64,000 nucleotides of DNA from Terasakiella magnetica (GTDB lineage: Bacteria > Pseudomonadota > Alphaproteobacteria > Rhodospirillales > Magnetospirillaceae). The stretch's first letter is position 1. Every line of letters begins with the position of its first letter. The position numbers were made by a program, and so were the translations under genes. Positions 1-8,908 of the stretch are shown one piece after another. Location: positions 7,501-71,500 of the forward strand of contig CACVCF010000046.1 of NCBI GenBank assembly GCA_902729415.1, given 5' to 3'. Under the pieces are notes generated by a model. That model did no database searches. It had not been told where the DNA came from and was given only the letters and a program-made list of their open reading frames with translations.

Positions 1-1
1 C

Positions 2-100
2 ACCGATGGTGCCGAGCGGCTTTTGCTCAGCGACACCAACAACCACCGTATTGTCGAGATTCGACTCGATCAAGGACAGGCAAGAACCTGGATGGAGTAG
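2..100 (+). CDS. NHL-repeat protein, C-terminal fragment (gene cut by window start)
   Basis: An open frame runs from the first bases to a TAG at 98-100. It translates to a segment containing LLLSDTNNHRIVEIRLDQG, the typical DTNNHRI signature of an NHL beta-propeller blade. Only the last 32 residues are in the window, so the domain architecture and function of the full protein cannot be judged. NHL repeats usually mediate protein or ligand contacts and often follow a thioredoxin-like domain in bacteria, but that part is not visible here. Confidence 0.6.
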   Translation, partial: TDGAERLLLSDTNNHRIVEIRLDQGQARTWME

Positions 101-202
101 GGTGACGGCAATAATTCAAAATCGGGCGCCTGCCCGATTGCATCCCCGCCCTTCCCCCCCTACGTTGCTCGGAGGCCAAATCGTTTTGGGGGACGAAAGC
201 TC

Positions 203-508
203 ATGGCAGCGAAATCACGGTCCGAGATCATCGACGACATCGAAGACTGCATCGGGCGCAATGGTGGAGCTTTCGGCGAGTGGTATGTGGGGATTACCGG
301 CGCCCCAAAAGCAAAGCTCTTCAGCCAGCATAAACTGAAGGAAAAGGGTGATGCCTGGATCTCACGGCTAGCCAAGGATGAATTAGAGGCCCAGGAAGTG
401 GCCGAATATTTCCGTTCGACCAGGAAAACCAAAGGTGGTGCCAGTTCGGCTGCCGCGACCGATCTTTACGTTTACGCCTACAAGATAAAGTCCCACACAA
501 AACCCTAG
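203..508 (+). CDS. Small conserved-looking hypothetical protein (101 aa)
   Basis: The frame starts at an ATG preceded by a purine-rich GGGGGACGAAAG stretch that can serve as ribosome binding site. The product is soluble and charged, with no signal peptide or membrane segment. The pattern WYVGIT near residue 29, a central AQEVAEYF helix, a Gly/Ser/Ala-rich linker and a terminal YVYAYKI strand suggest a compact alpha/beta fold. WYVGIT is loosely reminiscent of GIY-YIG proteins, but the catalytic residues cannot be matched. Function unknown. It stands alone between the NHL gene and the histidine kinase. Confidence 0.6.
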   Translation: MAAKSRSEIIDDIEDCIGRNGGAFGEWYVGITGAPKAKLFSQHKLKEKGDAWISRLAKDELEAQEVAEYFRSTRKTKGGASSAAATDLYVYAYKIKSHTKP

Positions 509-528
509 GGATTAGCCCCTATATTTCC

Positions 529-557
529 TTGACAGATCTCGATCATGTGGTGAATTA
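529..557 (+). promoter_or_regulatory. Candidate sigma-70 promoter for the CHASE-PAS histidine kinase
   Basis: A consensus TTGACA at 529-534 is followed, after a 17-bp spacer, by GAATTA at 552-557, which is only a partial match to TATAAT. A short inverted repeat (GTGGTG / CACCAC) overlaps the -10 region. The kinase gene begins about 70 bp downstream. The match is by eye only. Confidence 0.3.
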
Positions 558-628
558 GCACCACACTCTAATGTGGCTCCCGCTTCCACGCCTGGAAACG
601 GAGCGGTCCTTGGGCGACACGACCAGCC

Positions 629-2974
629 ATGCGACACATGTATAGAAATGCCGTGGGTATCCTGCTCGCGGCGGGCATGGCGGCAATCATTGCTCTGGCG
701 ACCATGGTTGCCGATCAGGCTGAGATGGACAGCCACCGGCGGGCCCAGCGCTCTTCCGTCCTGCTTGAGGTTTCGGGCCGACGGGCGCTGCTGGAGGCCA
801 ATGTCAGCTCTCACCTCAATCTAGCCCATGCCCTTAGCGCGTTCGCCCGCAGCTTTCCATCCTTCAGCAATGCCGAGTTCCATGTCTTCGCCGAAGGACT
901 GAGGGCGGAACATCCGGGCATCCGCTCGCTTCAACTCGCTCCGGGAGCGGTAATCACGCATGTCCACCCGCTGTTGGGCAACGAGCAGGCGCTCGGGCAT
1001 AATCTGCTGGCCGACCCCGAGCGCGCCCCCGGCACCAGAAAAGCCATCGAGTCACGGCAGATGGTCCTGGTGGGGCCGGTCACCCTTTTGCAAGGCGGCG
1101 TGGGCATCATCGCCCGTCAGCCGGTCTTCCTGACCGAGAACGGTAAGGAAAAATTCTGGGGACTTGCCATCGTGGTGCTGGACGTCCTGCCCCTGCTGCG
1201 CCAGTCGGGCATCACCCAAGGGGCCGACGGGCTGGTCTTCGGCGTCAAGGGCACCACCGGCGACAGCACGGTCGCCAATATCTTCATGGGCACCAAAACG
1301 GCCTTCGACAGCGACGCCGTCGAAACCGACGTGGTGCTCCCCGGCGGAATTTGGCATCTGGCGGCGGCGCCCACAGGGGGATGGGTGCAAAGCTGGCCCT
1401 ATCGCTGGATCTTACTCGGCACCGGCGCCTTCGCCGCCCTGACCGCCGGGACTCTGATCTGGCGGCTGTGGTCGCTGTCGCAATCCCTGCGCCGCTTGGC
1501 GGAAGACAGCCGCGCCAAGGAACGCCGCCTCGCCGCCATTTTCGATCAGACCTTCCAATTGCTGGGTACCCTGGACCGCAACGGCCGCATCACCGCCATC
1601 AACCAATCGGCCTTGGCAATGATTGGACTGGACCTGGCCGATGTCACCGACACCCTGTTCTGGGACTCCCCCTGGTGGCGGCACTCCCCCGAAGAGGCCA
1701 ACAGAGTCCGCATCGCCGTCGCCAAGGCCCGCGAAGGGCATATCTCCCGCTTTGACACCACCAACATCAACAAGGATGGGCGCACCATTCATGTGGATGT
1801 GTCGATCAAGCCGGTTCTGGCCGAAGACGGATCGGTCCTGGAGATCCTGGCCGAAGGCCGCGATATCACCGAGATCAAGGAGGCTCAGGAAGGCCTGCGG
1901 GAGCGTGAGGAACTTTACCACCACATGTTCATGTCCAACACCGCCATCAAGCTGCTGATCGACCCGGCCGACGGGCGCATCGTCGATGCCAACCATGCGG
2001 CCGAGGCGTTTTACGGCTATCCCCGCCCGGTGTTGTTGTCCATGACCATCTACGCCATAAACCGCCTGCCAATGGAGCAGATCCAGAAGACGATGGAAGC
2101 GGCCCGTACCGAGGATCACCGCTATTTCCGCTTCGAGCACCGGCTGGCCTCGGGCGAGATCCGCAATGTGGAGGTCTATTCCGGGCCGGTTCGGGTCAAG
2201 GGCCACGAATTGCTCCATTCCATCATCCACGACGTTACCGAGCGCGACCGCTTGCAGGAGCAGCTTCTCAGCTCCAATGCCGAGCTTGAGCAATTCGCCT
2301 ATGTGGCGTCCCACGACCTGCGCGAGCCGCTGCGCATGGTTTCGAGTTTTCTCGGCTTGCTGGATCGCCGCCTCCAGGGCCGCCTCAACGACGAGGAAAG
2401 GGAATATATCGAATTCGCCATTAACGGCGCCCGCCGCATGGACAATCTGGTCAGGGCCCTGCTGGAACTGTCGCGGGTGGGGCGCCGCGAGGGCTCGATC
2501 ATCCCCATGCCTCTGGATGCCGCGCTGAACGCCGCCTTGGCCTTCCTGCACCCAAGCATCAAAGACAGCGGTGCCATCATCACCGTCACTTCGTCCCTGC
2601 CGCAGGTCAGGGGTGACGAGGATGAGTTGAGCCGGGTGCTGGTCAATCTGATCGGCAACGCCATCAAATACCGCAAGCCCGACACCCAACCCCTCATTCG
2701 CATCGAGAGCCGCATCTTGTCCGGTCAGTGCGAGATCACCGTTTCCGATAACGGTATCGGCATCGAACCAGCCTATTTCGAGCGGATCTTCATGATCTTC
2801 CAGCGTCTGCACGGCCGGGACTCGAGTTACGAGGGCACCGGCATCGGCCTGGCCCTGGCCAAAAAGATCATCGAGTACCACGGCGGCACGATCCGGGTGG
2901 AGTCCCGCCTGGGCGAGGGCTCGCGCTTCATCTTCACGCTGAACACCATCGACGAACCCAACAAGCCCTCTTGA
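629..2974 (+). CDS. CHASE-PAS-PAS sensor histidine kinase
   Basis: This is a 781-residue membrane kinase. A transmembrane helix (about residues 8-27) is followed by a periplasmic CHASE-like domain (about 45-255, with the motif HPGIRSLQLAPG) and a second transmembrane helix (about 259-279). Two PAS domains follow (about 295-415 and 425-540). The HisKA helix carries phospho-acceptor H562 in VASHDLREP. The ATPase domain has an N box NLIGNAIKYR and a G box DNGIGIEPAYF, then GTGIGLALAKKI. This layout resembles phytochrome-type kinases that signal to a separate response regulator; none is adjacent. The ligand is unknown. The ATG at 629 has a weak ribosome site, and an in-frame ATG at 638 is an alternative. 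Confidence 0.9.
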   Translation: MRHMYRNAVGILLAAGMAAIIALATMVADQAEMDSHRRAQRSSVLLEVSGRRALLEANVSSHLNLAHALSAFARSFPSFSNAEFHVFAEGLRAEHPGIRSLQLAPGAVITHVHPLLGNEQALGHNLLADPERAPGTRKAIESRQMVLVGPVTLLQGGVGIIARQPVFLTENGKEKFWGLAIVVLDVLPLLRQSGITQGADGLVFGVKGTTGDSTVANIFMGTKTAFDSDAVETDVVLPGGIWHLAAAPTGGWVQSWPYRWILLGTGAFAALTAGTLIWRLWSLSQSLRRLAEDSRAKERRLAAIFDQTFQLLGTLDRNGRITAINQSALAMIGLDLADVTDTLFWDSPWWRHSPEEANRVRIAVAKAREGHISRFDTTNINKDGRTIHVDVSIKPVLAEDGSVLEILAEGRDITEIKEAQEGLREREELYHHMFMSNTAIKLLIDPADGRIVDANHAAEAFYGYPRPVLLSMTIYAINRLPMEQIQKTMEAARTEDHRYFRFEHRLASGEIRNVEVYSGPVRVKGHELLHSIIHDVTERDRLQEQLLSSNAELEQFAYVASHDLREPLRMVSSFLGLLDRRLQGRLNDEEREYIEFAINGARRMDNLVRALLELSRVGRREGSIIPMPLDAALNAALAFLHPSIKDSGAIITVTSSLPQVRGDEDELSRVLVNLIGNAIKYRKPDTQPLIRIESRILSGQCEITVSDNGIGIEPAYFERIFMIFQRLHGRDSSYEGTGIGLALAKKIIEYHGGTIRVESRLGEGSRFIFTLNTIDEPNKPS

Positions 2975-3029
2975 TTCGTCGCCCGGAAGGGGGGCTATTG
3001 TTCCGGCGTCACCCCATTCTGGAGGCCTC

Positions 3030-4409
3030 ATGGAGTCCCGCCTGACCAACCGCACCACCGCCGAAAAGGACGTGGATTCGGTTCTGCACCCCTATACCAA
3101 CCTGGTGCGCCACCAGGACATTGGCCCCCTGGTCATCACCCATGGCAAGGGCGTGCGGGTGTTCGACGATAAAGGCAATGACTATATCGAGGGACTGGCG
3201 GGGTTGTGGTGCACCTCACTGGGATGGGGCGAGGAACGCCTGGTCGAGGCCGCAAGCGCCCAGATGCGCCGCCTGCCCTTCTACCACCTGTTCAGCCACA
3301 AGACCCACGACCCGGCGGTGGAGCTGTGCGCCCGGCTGCTGGAAATGGCGCCAGTGCCCATGTCCAAGGTATTCCTGGCGGGATCGGGATCCGAGGCCAA
3401 CGACACCGCCCTGAAGCTGATCGCCTATCGCGCCAACGCCCTGGGCCTGCCCGCCAAGAAAAAGATCATCGCCCGCGACAAGGCCTATCACGGCGTCACA
3501 GTCGCCACCGCCTCGCTGACCGGGCTGGTCAACAACCAGCGAAGCTTCGATCTGCCCCTTCCCGGCATCATCCGCGCCGCCTGCCCCCATCACTACCGCT
3601 TTGGCAAGCCGGGCGAGAACGAGGAGGACTTCGCCACCCGGCTGGCCGAGGAACTGGAGGCGCAGATCCTGGCCGAAGGCCCCGACACCGTGGCCGCCTT
3701 TTTTGCCGAGCCGGTGATGGGTGCGGGCGGCGTCATCGTGCCGCCGGTCGGCTACTTCCCTAAAATTCAGGCGGTTCTCGACCGCTACGATATCTTGCTG
3801 GTGGTCGATGAGGTCATCTGCGGCTTCGGACGTACCGGCCAGATGTTCGGCTCCACCACCTTCGCTATCCGCCCCGACATGATGACGGTGGCCAAGGGCT
3901 TGTCCTCGGGCTATCTGCCGATCTCGGCCCTGCTGGTCAACGAACGGGTTTACGGCCCCGTCGTCGAGGAATCGGGCCGCATCGGCGTGTTTGGCCATGG
4001 CTACACCTATGGCGGCCATCCCGTCTCGGCGGCAGTGGCGGTGGAGACCCTCAAGATCTATGCCGAGCGCGATATTTTGTCCCATGTCGCTAAGGTCGGC
4101 CCGGCGCTGCAACAGGGGCTGGCGGCATTGCGCGGCCATCCTCTGGTGGGCGAGGTGCGCGGTGTGGGGCTGATTGGTGCCGTGGAACTGGTGGCGGACA
4201 AGACGGCACGCACGCCCTTCGACCCATCGCGGGGCATCGGTGCCCTGGTGGTGGGCAAGGCCCAGGCCAAGGGCGTTATCCTGCGGGCCATGGGCGATTC
4301 CGTCGCCTTCGCCCCGCCCTTGGTTATCTCCGAAGACGAAATCGCAGAAATGTTGCGGCGCTTCGGCCTGGCGCTTGACGAAGCTCATGGTGAGCTGTCC
4401 GGCGGCTAG
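3030..4409 (+). CDS. Class III PLP-dependent aminotransferase (omega-aminotransferase type)
   Basis: The 459-residue product is full length for class III (fold type I) aminotransferases, which move the terminal amino group of an omega-amino acid or diamine to pyruvate or 2-oxoglutarate. Visible family features are GSGSEANDTALK (PLP phosphate contact), the DEVICGFGRTG motif with D260, and the Schiff-base lysine K289 in VAKGLSSGYLP. The start is set by a GGAGG site seven bases upstream. Overall it looks most like the beta-alanine/putrescine:pyruvate group, but the substrate cannot be fixed. It follows the kinase gene by 55 bp on the same strand. Confidence 0.88.
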   Translation: MESRLTNRTTAEKDVDSVLHPYTNLVRHQDIGPLVITHGKGVRVFDDKGNDYIEGLAGLWCTSLGWGEERLVEAASAQMRRLPFYHLFSHKTHDPAVELCARLLEMAPVPMSKVFLAGSGSEANDTALKLIAYRANALGLPAKKKIIARDKAYHGVTVATASLTGLVNNQRSFDLPLPGIIRAACPHHYRFGKPGENEEDFATRLAEELEAQILAEGPDTVAAFFAEPVMGAGGVIVPPVGYFPKIQAVLDRYDILLVVDEVICGFGRTGQMFGSTTFAIRPDMMTVAKGLSSGYLPISALLVNERVYGPVVEESGRIGVFGHGYTYGGHPVSAAVAVETLKIYAERDILSHVAKVGPALQQGLAALRGHPLVGEVRGVGLIGAVELVADKTARTPFDPSRGIGALVVGKAQAKGVILRAMGDSVAFAPPLVISEDEIAEMLRRFGLALDEAHGELSGG

Positions 4410-4415
4410 CGTAGT

Positions 4416-4469
4416 GAATTCGAAGTTCCTATTCATAGGCCCACCGGCGATTTTAGGAACTTCGAATTC
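4416..4469. repeat. Perfect 15-bp inverted repeat with FRT-like arms
   Basis: The arms GAATTCGAAGTTCCT (4416-4430) and AGGAACTTCGAATTC (4455-4469) are exact reverse complements separated by 24 bases. It lies just after the aminotransferase stop. There is no T-run after the right arm, so it is a poor intrinsic terminator. Thirteen bases (4422-4434) match one arm of the yeast FRT site, but the core spacing differs. The role is unknown. Confidence 0.55.
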
Positions 4470-4496
4470 GCAAACCACACTAGAAACAATGAGTTG

Positions 4497-4571
4497 CTAG
4501 TGTTCCGGTCGATTCGGGCGTTCGAAAGAAGCCTGGAAACACGGCTGCGAACGTCCGAATCGGGACACTAG
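4497..4571. repeat. Imperfect long inverted repeat bounded by CTAG, possible miniature mobile element
   Basis: The segment begins CTAGTGT and ends ACACTAG. The inner arms CGATTCGGGCGTTCG (left) and CGAACGTCCGAATCG (right) pair with one mismatch. The whole unit is 75 bp, lies between two unrelated genes, and codes for nothing. Terminal inverted repeats plus CTAG ends suggest a miniature inverted-repeat element or an insertion-sequence remnant. An RNA hairpin is the alternative. Confidence 0.45.
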
Positions 4572-4705
4572 AGGACCATCATTATGACCAGCGCATTACA
4601 GCGAGTACACTTGCAAGCGGCCTTTTCAATCCTCTAGGATCGCCAAGGCTCGCGCCGCAACCGGATGGGACTATCCTCCGGCGGCGGTGCGTAGGGAGGA
4701 GCTAA

Positions 4706-5944
4706 ATGGATTACGAGCATTACTTCGCCAAGCGTATCGCCGAGCTGAAGAGCGAAGGGCGGTACCGGGTATTTGCAGATCTCGAACGTCAGCGCGGCCG
4801 CTTTCCGGTGGCGCTCAACTACCGCGATGGCAAAACCCATGAGGTGGTGGTGTGGTGCTCCAACGACTATCTCGGCATGGGGCAGCATCCCGACGTGATC
4901 GCTGCCGCCCAGGAGGCCCTTGATCGCTGTGGTGCCGGTGCTGGCGGCACCCGCAATATCTCTGGCACCAATCATTACCACGTCTTGCTGGAAGAAGAGC
5001 TGGCCACGTTCAACGGCAAGGATTCCGCCTTGCTGTTCACCTCGGGCTATGTCGCCAACCAGACGGCGCTGTCGACCCTGGGGGCCAATATTCCCGGCTG
5101 CGTGGTGTTCTCGGACGAACTGAACCACAATTCCATGATCGAAGGCATCCGCCACGGCCGCTCGGCCAAGCATGTCTTCCGTCACAACGACCCGGAAAAT
5201 CTCGACCAGCTGCTGTCGGCCTATCCGAAGGAAACGCCCAAGATCGTCGCCTTCGAATCGGTCTATTCCATGGATGGCGACATCGCCCCCCTGGCCGAGA
5301 TCTGCGACGTCGCCGAAGCCCACAACGCCATGACCTATCTCGACGAAGTCCATGCCGTCGGCATGTACGGCGCCGAAGGATCGGGCGTGGCCGAGCGCGA
5401 CGGTGTGCGCGACCGCATCAGCATCATCCAGGGCACCCTGGCCAAGGCCATCGGCGTGGTCGGTGGTTATATCGCCGCCAGCGAGTCCTGCGTCGATTAT
5501 GTCCGCAGCTATGGCCCCGGCTTCATCTTCTCGTCCTCCATGCCGCCCGCAGTCGCCGCGGCGGCGCTGGCCAGCGTCCGCTTTCTGCGCGCCCATCCCG
5601 AGCTGCGGGATAAGCACCAGGAACGCGCCGCCACCTGCAAGCGCCTGCTGACGGAAAAAGGCATTCCCATCCTGCCGTCGGTCAGCCACATCATCCCGGT
5701 GATGGTGGGCAACGCCGCCTTGTGCAAGCAGGCCAGCGATATCTTGCTGAACGAGTTCGGCATCTATGTGCAGCCCATCAACTTTCCCACGGTTCCGGTG
5801 GGAACCGAACGCCTGCGCATCACGCCGACACCGCTGCACGACGATGCCATGATGGCCCATTTGGTGGAGTCGTTCTGCGCCGTGTGGGACCGCCTCGACC
5901 TGCATAAAAACCATCCCGCCAAGGCGGCCAAGGCCGCAGAATAG
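4706..5944 (+). CDS. hemA: 5-aminolevulinate synthase
   Basis: It condenses glycine with succinyl-CoA to 5-aminolevulinate, the first committed step of heme and corrinoid synthesis in alphaproteobacteria. The 412 residues match the normal length. Hallmarks are the N-terminal [10 protein letters not shown], the glycine-rich [13 protein letters not shown], the [10 protein letters not shown] loop, and the PLP lysine K247 in [15 protein letters not shown] nine bases upstream defines the start. The gene stands alone and is followed by a strong hairpin terminator. The 300-bp stretch upstream holds two inverted repeats but no other gene. Confidence 0.97.
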   Translation: MDYEHYFAKRIAELKSEGRYRVFADLERQRGRFPVALNYRDGKTHEVVVWCSNDYLGMGQHPDVIAAAQEALDRCGAGAGGTRNISGTNHYHVLLEEELATFNGKDSALLFTSGYVANQTALSTLGANIPGCVVFSDELNHNSMIEGIRHGRSAKHVFRHNDPENLDQLLSAYPKETPKIVAFESVYSMDGDIAPLAEICDVAEAHNAMTYLDEVHAVGMYGAEGSGVAERDGVRDRISIIQGTLAKAIGVVGGYIAASESCVDYVRSYGPGFIFSSSMPPAVAAAALASVRFLRAHPELRDKHQERAATCKRLLTEKGIPILPSVSHIIPVMVGNAALCKQASDILLNEFGIYVQPINFPTVPVGTERLRITPTPLHDDAMMAHLVESFCAVWDRLDLHKNHPAKAAKAAE

Positions 5945-6065
5945 TTCTTCCATAATAAAACGTCAGGTTACTGTCAGCTTGAACGTCTAGTTTGGTACCA
6001 GTCGGATCGAAGCCCTTTTTGCGCGCCCTCGTGAGAAGATCAGTTTCGGTTTGGCCCTCCCAAGG

Positions 6066-6106
6066 AGAAGCCGACGAGCCCCAACACTCGTCGGCTTCTA
6101 TTGTTT
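6066..6106 (+). terminator. Intrinsic terminator between hemA and the converging gene
   Basis: A perfect 13-bp stem (6066-6078 with 6087-6099, arm AGAAGCCGACGAG) with an 8-base loop is followed by ATTGTTTTA on the plus strand. It would end hemA transcription. The opposite strand lacks a T-run after the stem. Confidence 0.75.
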
Positions 6107-6108
6107 TA

Positions 6109-6125
6109 CGCTCCGGCGTTTGAGG
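6109..6125 (-). repeat. Copy (a) of the CCTCA-N2-CGCCGG intergenic repeat
   Basis: On the minus strand this reads CCTCAAACGCCGGAGCG, differing at one of 17 positions from the copy at 40698-40714 and sharing its core with three longer copies elsewhere in the window. It sits directly downstream of the gene ending at 6144 and beside the hemA terminator. Confidence 0.5.
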
Positions 6126-6143
6126 GCGGAACCAACGCCCCCA

Positions 6144-7670
6144 TCACGCCGCGATAAAACGGGCGCGCGGTGCGGGCAAGACGATGGCGGGACGGCCGAT
6201 ATCCTTCATCAAACCGGGGCCGTTAACCATCTCGAAGCCGTTCTGCACGACGCCGCCAACCACGCGGCGGTGGCGGGCGCCCCACAGATAGCAGCCGATA
6301 CCGTCACGCGTGGTCGCTTCGTGAACCCGTTCCAACGCCGCCAACAACTCATCATCATCCATACGCTCATCAGGGCGCAGTTCCGACAGGTCGAGCCCCA
6401 CCATGGAGACGCCGATATCGGCGGCCAACGAGCTTCGCCGTGCCGACATGCGGGTACGGACAAGAACCTCGCGGCACAAGGACTTGGCGAAGGAAACCAC
6501 CGATTCGAGCTCGGGGGTGCTGGTGCCGTCGGGGACATGGAAAATTTCCAGCACCAACCGGTTGTTGCGGGTGGCTTGGGTCAGGTTGGAGAGAGGAATA
6601 ATCACCCCGCCCCGCTGGTCCGAAGAAAGCGAGTACCAGCTCAGCGGAATAATGACCGAAGATTGCTCCATGGCGGCATCACCCGAACGTGACGCGGCGA
6701 TGATGTCGCGCACCGCCGTGGAGACCACATAGCGATCCAGGGTCAATGCCGTCTTGACGTCGCCCTCGGGATAGGCGCGGCAGCCCTCGATGGGTTCGGC
6801 CCCGTCCCGGTCCATACGAGCAATGCGGGCGCCATAGGCGGAAATGGCCTCACCGGCGGCAACCCAGGTCGGGCGCCACATCAGCGACAGATGCGCCCCT
6901 GGCGGTAAGGCTCCGATGGCATTGGGGTCGGCATCGATAAAGGCCGGGGGTTTGGGAGCCTTGGTTTCCATCACCTCCCAATCGGAAGATCTGTCCTTGG
7001 CCTTCTCCGTCGGCGCAAGGCTCTGCCAGCCCGACATGGACTCGTCGGCGCTGGGGACCGGGGCGGGGTCGCACCGCGGCGCCACGGCCGAAGGACAAGG
7101 CACAAAAGCCCGCGTTTCCTCGACCGCATCGCGGATTCGGGCGGAACGCAGCATGCCGTCTCCCGATACCGCATCGCTCACCGACACCTCGGTCGCCAGG
7201 GCCACCGGCCGCACCCGCCCAGCCACCTGCTCACCGAACAGATAGCGTCCCAGGTGTTCAACGATCACCAAGGTGCGGCGCCGAGCTTCTTCGGGGGGAA
7301 CGTGGGGAAAGGCCAGAACCCAGCTATCTTCACCGTCACGGCAGAAGGGATTGCCGCTGCCGATATTGCGGCGGATCACCTGCTCGACGATGATCGCAAC
7401 CTTGTCGGCCAGACGGTCCCACTTTTCCGCCACCGTATCGCGGTATTCGCAAAGCGAGATGATGTGCAGCTTGGCCTTCAGGGAGGGATCGCGCTCCAGC
7501 ATCTCCTGCAAGGCATCGGCGGCCTGCTCGATGCTCTTGCGCGGTGGCGGGCGCATGACGGACGCAGAGCCGACCTTTGGGGCCGCCGCCGCCTTCGGGC
7601 TCTCAGTCTCCAGCATGGATTTCAGGGATTGCGCCAATCGGCGCCAGATTGTCTCGGATGCTATGGACAT
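6144..7670 (-). CDS. Hypothetical protein with possible degenerate GGDEF- and EAL-like halves
   Basis: The 508-residue soluble product has no recognised catalytic motif. Residues about 65-150 (from LHIISLCEYRDTVAEKW to RRRTLVIVEHLGRYLF) show the helix/strand rhythm of a GGDEF-type domain, including a DGEDSWVLAFP stretch where GGDEF would lie. The C-terminal part (SLAADIGVSMVGLDLSEL, then GIGCYLWGARHRR) resembles a worn EAL-like barrel. If so, neither half would be active in cyclic-di-GMP chemistry. The middle is Pro/Ala/Ser-rich. This resemblance is inference only, and it may simply be a lineage-specific protein. It is a single gene convergent with hemA. Confidence 0.6.
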   Translation of the reverse strand: MSIASETIWRRLAQSLKSMLETESPKAAAAPKVGSASVMRPPPRKSIEQAADALQEMLERDPSLKAKLHIISLCEYRDTVAEKWDRLADKVAIIVEQVIRRNIGSGNPFCRDGEDSWVLAFPHVPPEEARRRTLVIVEHLGRYLFGEQVAGRVRPVALATEVSVSDAVSGDGMLRSARIRDAVEETRAFVPCPSAVAPRCDPAPVPSADESMSGWQSLAPTEKAKDRSSDWEVMETKAPKPPAFIDADPNAIGALPPGAHLSLMWRPTWVAAGEAISAYGARIARMDRDGAEPIEGCRAYPEGDVKTALTLDRYVVSTAVRDIIAASRSGDAAMEQSSVIIPLSWYSLSSDQRGGVIIPLSNLTQATRNNRLVLEIFHVPDGTSTPELESVVSFAKSLCREVLVRTRMSARRSSLAADIGVSMVGLDLSELRPDERMDDDELLAALERVHEATTRDGIGCYLWGARHRRVVGGVVQNGFEMVNGPGLMKDIGRPAIVLPAPRARFIAA

Positions 7671-7889
7671 GGAAACCTCCCGCCCTAACGACCCATATCT
7701 TCCTTAAGGATGATAACCCAAGTCCGACATGACTCCAATCTGCAATTCGCACTATAGAGATGGGGTGTCTTTACGCTGATAAAAAGGAGCCCGAGAGAAT
7801 ACCCACAATTTAATCCTATGAATTCCAGACGGGCACTTCAAAGGAGGCAGCCCAAGGACCGACGCCCGATGGCTGTAAAGACCTGAATA
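7671..7889. other. Intergenic region without a recognisable gene
   Basis: No convincing frame, RNA gene or terminator was found. The part near 7680-7760 is A/T-richer than its surroundings and probably holds the promoter of the minus-strand gene starting at 7670. Confidence 0.4.
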
Positions 7890-7931
7890 CTAGAGTGGAC
7901 TATAGCCCGACTGAACCGCAATCCACTTTAG
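7890..7931. repeat. Inverted repeat overlapping the end of the epimerase gene
   Basis: CTAGAGTGGA (7890-7899) pairs with TCCACTTTAG (7922-7931) with one mismatch. The right arm includes the TAA stop of the minus-strand epimerase. It may act as a transcript-end hairpin for that gene or be another CTAG-bounded remnant like the one at 4497-4571. Confidence 0.35.
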
Positions 7932-8908
7932 AGCCCGTGGTACTGCTTATACCACTCGATAAAGCGGGGAATACCGACACTGATAGGGGTCGTGGGGGCA
8001 AAGCCGACGTCGCGCTGGATGGCCGAGATGTCGGCGGCGGTTTCCTTGACGTCACCCGGTTGCATGGGCTCGAACTCGTAGACCGCCTTCTTGCCCAGGG
8101 CCTGCTCGACATAGCCGATGAAGTCCATCAGCCGTTCGGACTTGTTGTTGCCGATATTGTAGAGGTGATAGGGCGGCTGAACCCCATTATCAACGGGGGG
8201 ATTGTCCAAAACGCCGACCACGCCGGAAACGATGTCATCGACGAAGGTAAAGTCGCGCCGCATGTCGCCGTTGTTGAAAACCTTGATGGGCTTACCGGCG
8301 ACGATGGCCGAGGCGAACAGATAGGCCGCCATGTCGGGCCGCCCCCACGGGCCATAGACGGTAAAAAAGCGCAGCCCCGTGGTGGGGATGCGGAACAGAT
8401 GGCTGTAGGAGTGGCTGATCAGCTCACCCGCGCGCTTGGTGGCGGCGTAAAGCGAAATCGGGCTGTCCACCCGATCCTCCACCGAGAACGGCAGCTTGGT
8501 ATTGGCGCCATAGACCGAGGACGAGCTGGCATAGACGAAATGGCGGCACTTGCCCGAGTGGCGGGCCAGTTCCAGCATCACCAGATGGCCCTCGATATTA
8601 GCGCTGGTGTAATCGTGCGGCGCGGTCAGCGAGTGCCGCACCCCGGCCTGGGCCGCCAGATTGATGATGGCAGTAACGTCAGGATTGGCCTTTCCCACCT
8701 CGGCCATGGCGGCACGATCGGAAATATCGGCCTTGGCGAAGGTAAAGCCGGGCTGCTCGGCCAGCTTGGCCAACCGCGTTTCCTTCAGCTTCACATCGTA
8801 ATAGGGGTTGAGGTTATCGACGCCCACCACCCGGTCGCCCCGCGCCAGCAGACGCTGGCAGGTATGAAAGCCGATGAATCCGGCGGCACCGGTGACGAGA
8901 ACGGTCAT
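7928..8908 (-). CDS. NAD-dependent nucleotide-sugar epimerase, UDP-glucuronate 4-epimerase type
   Basis: A 326-residue extended SDR. The Rossmann motif TGAAGFIGFHTCQRL is at the N-terminus, with the catalytic serine in the SSSSVYG run and Y/K in YAATKRAGE. The segment NPYYDVKLKETRL and the FFTVYGPWGRPDMA motif are typical of UDP-glucuronate 4-epimerases (capsule or LPS galacturonate supply). The product probably feeds surface polysaccharide synthesis, though no glycan cluster is adjacent. It is divergent from the oxidoreductase at 9111, with about 200 bp between them for both promoters. Confidence 0.87.
   Translation of the reverse strand: MTVLVTGAAGFIGFHTCQRLLARGDRVVGVDNLNPYYDVKLKETRLAKLAEQPGFTFAKADISDRAAMAEVGKANPDVTAIINLAAQAGVRHSLTAPHDYTSANIEGHLVMLELARHSGKCRHFVYASSSSVYGANTKLPFSVEDRVDSPISLYAATKRAGELISHSYSHLFRIPTTGLRFFTVYGPWGRPDMAAYLFASAIVAGKPIKVFNNGDMRRDFTFVDDIVSGVVGVLDNPPVDNGVQPPYHLYNIGNNKSERLMDFIGYVEQALGKKAVYEFEPMQPGDVKETAADISAIQRDVGFAPTTPISVGIPRFIEWYKQYHGL

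Noticed and set aside
1412..3058. Long open minus-strand frame (548 codons) opposite the histidine kinase
   Set aside because: It is the antisense shadow of a strong kinase gene in high-GC DNA. Its composition is Gly/Asp/Val/Gln-rich with no recognisable domain and it has no ribosome site.
4416..4469. Engineered FRT scar
   Set aside because: One arm matches FRT over 13 bases, but the right arm differs and the spacer is 16 bp rather than 8. No vector or marker remnants are nearby, so a natural inverted repeat is more likely.
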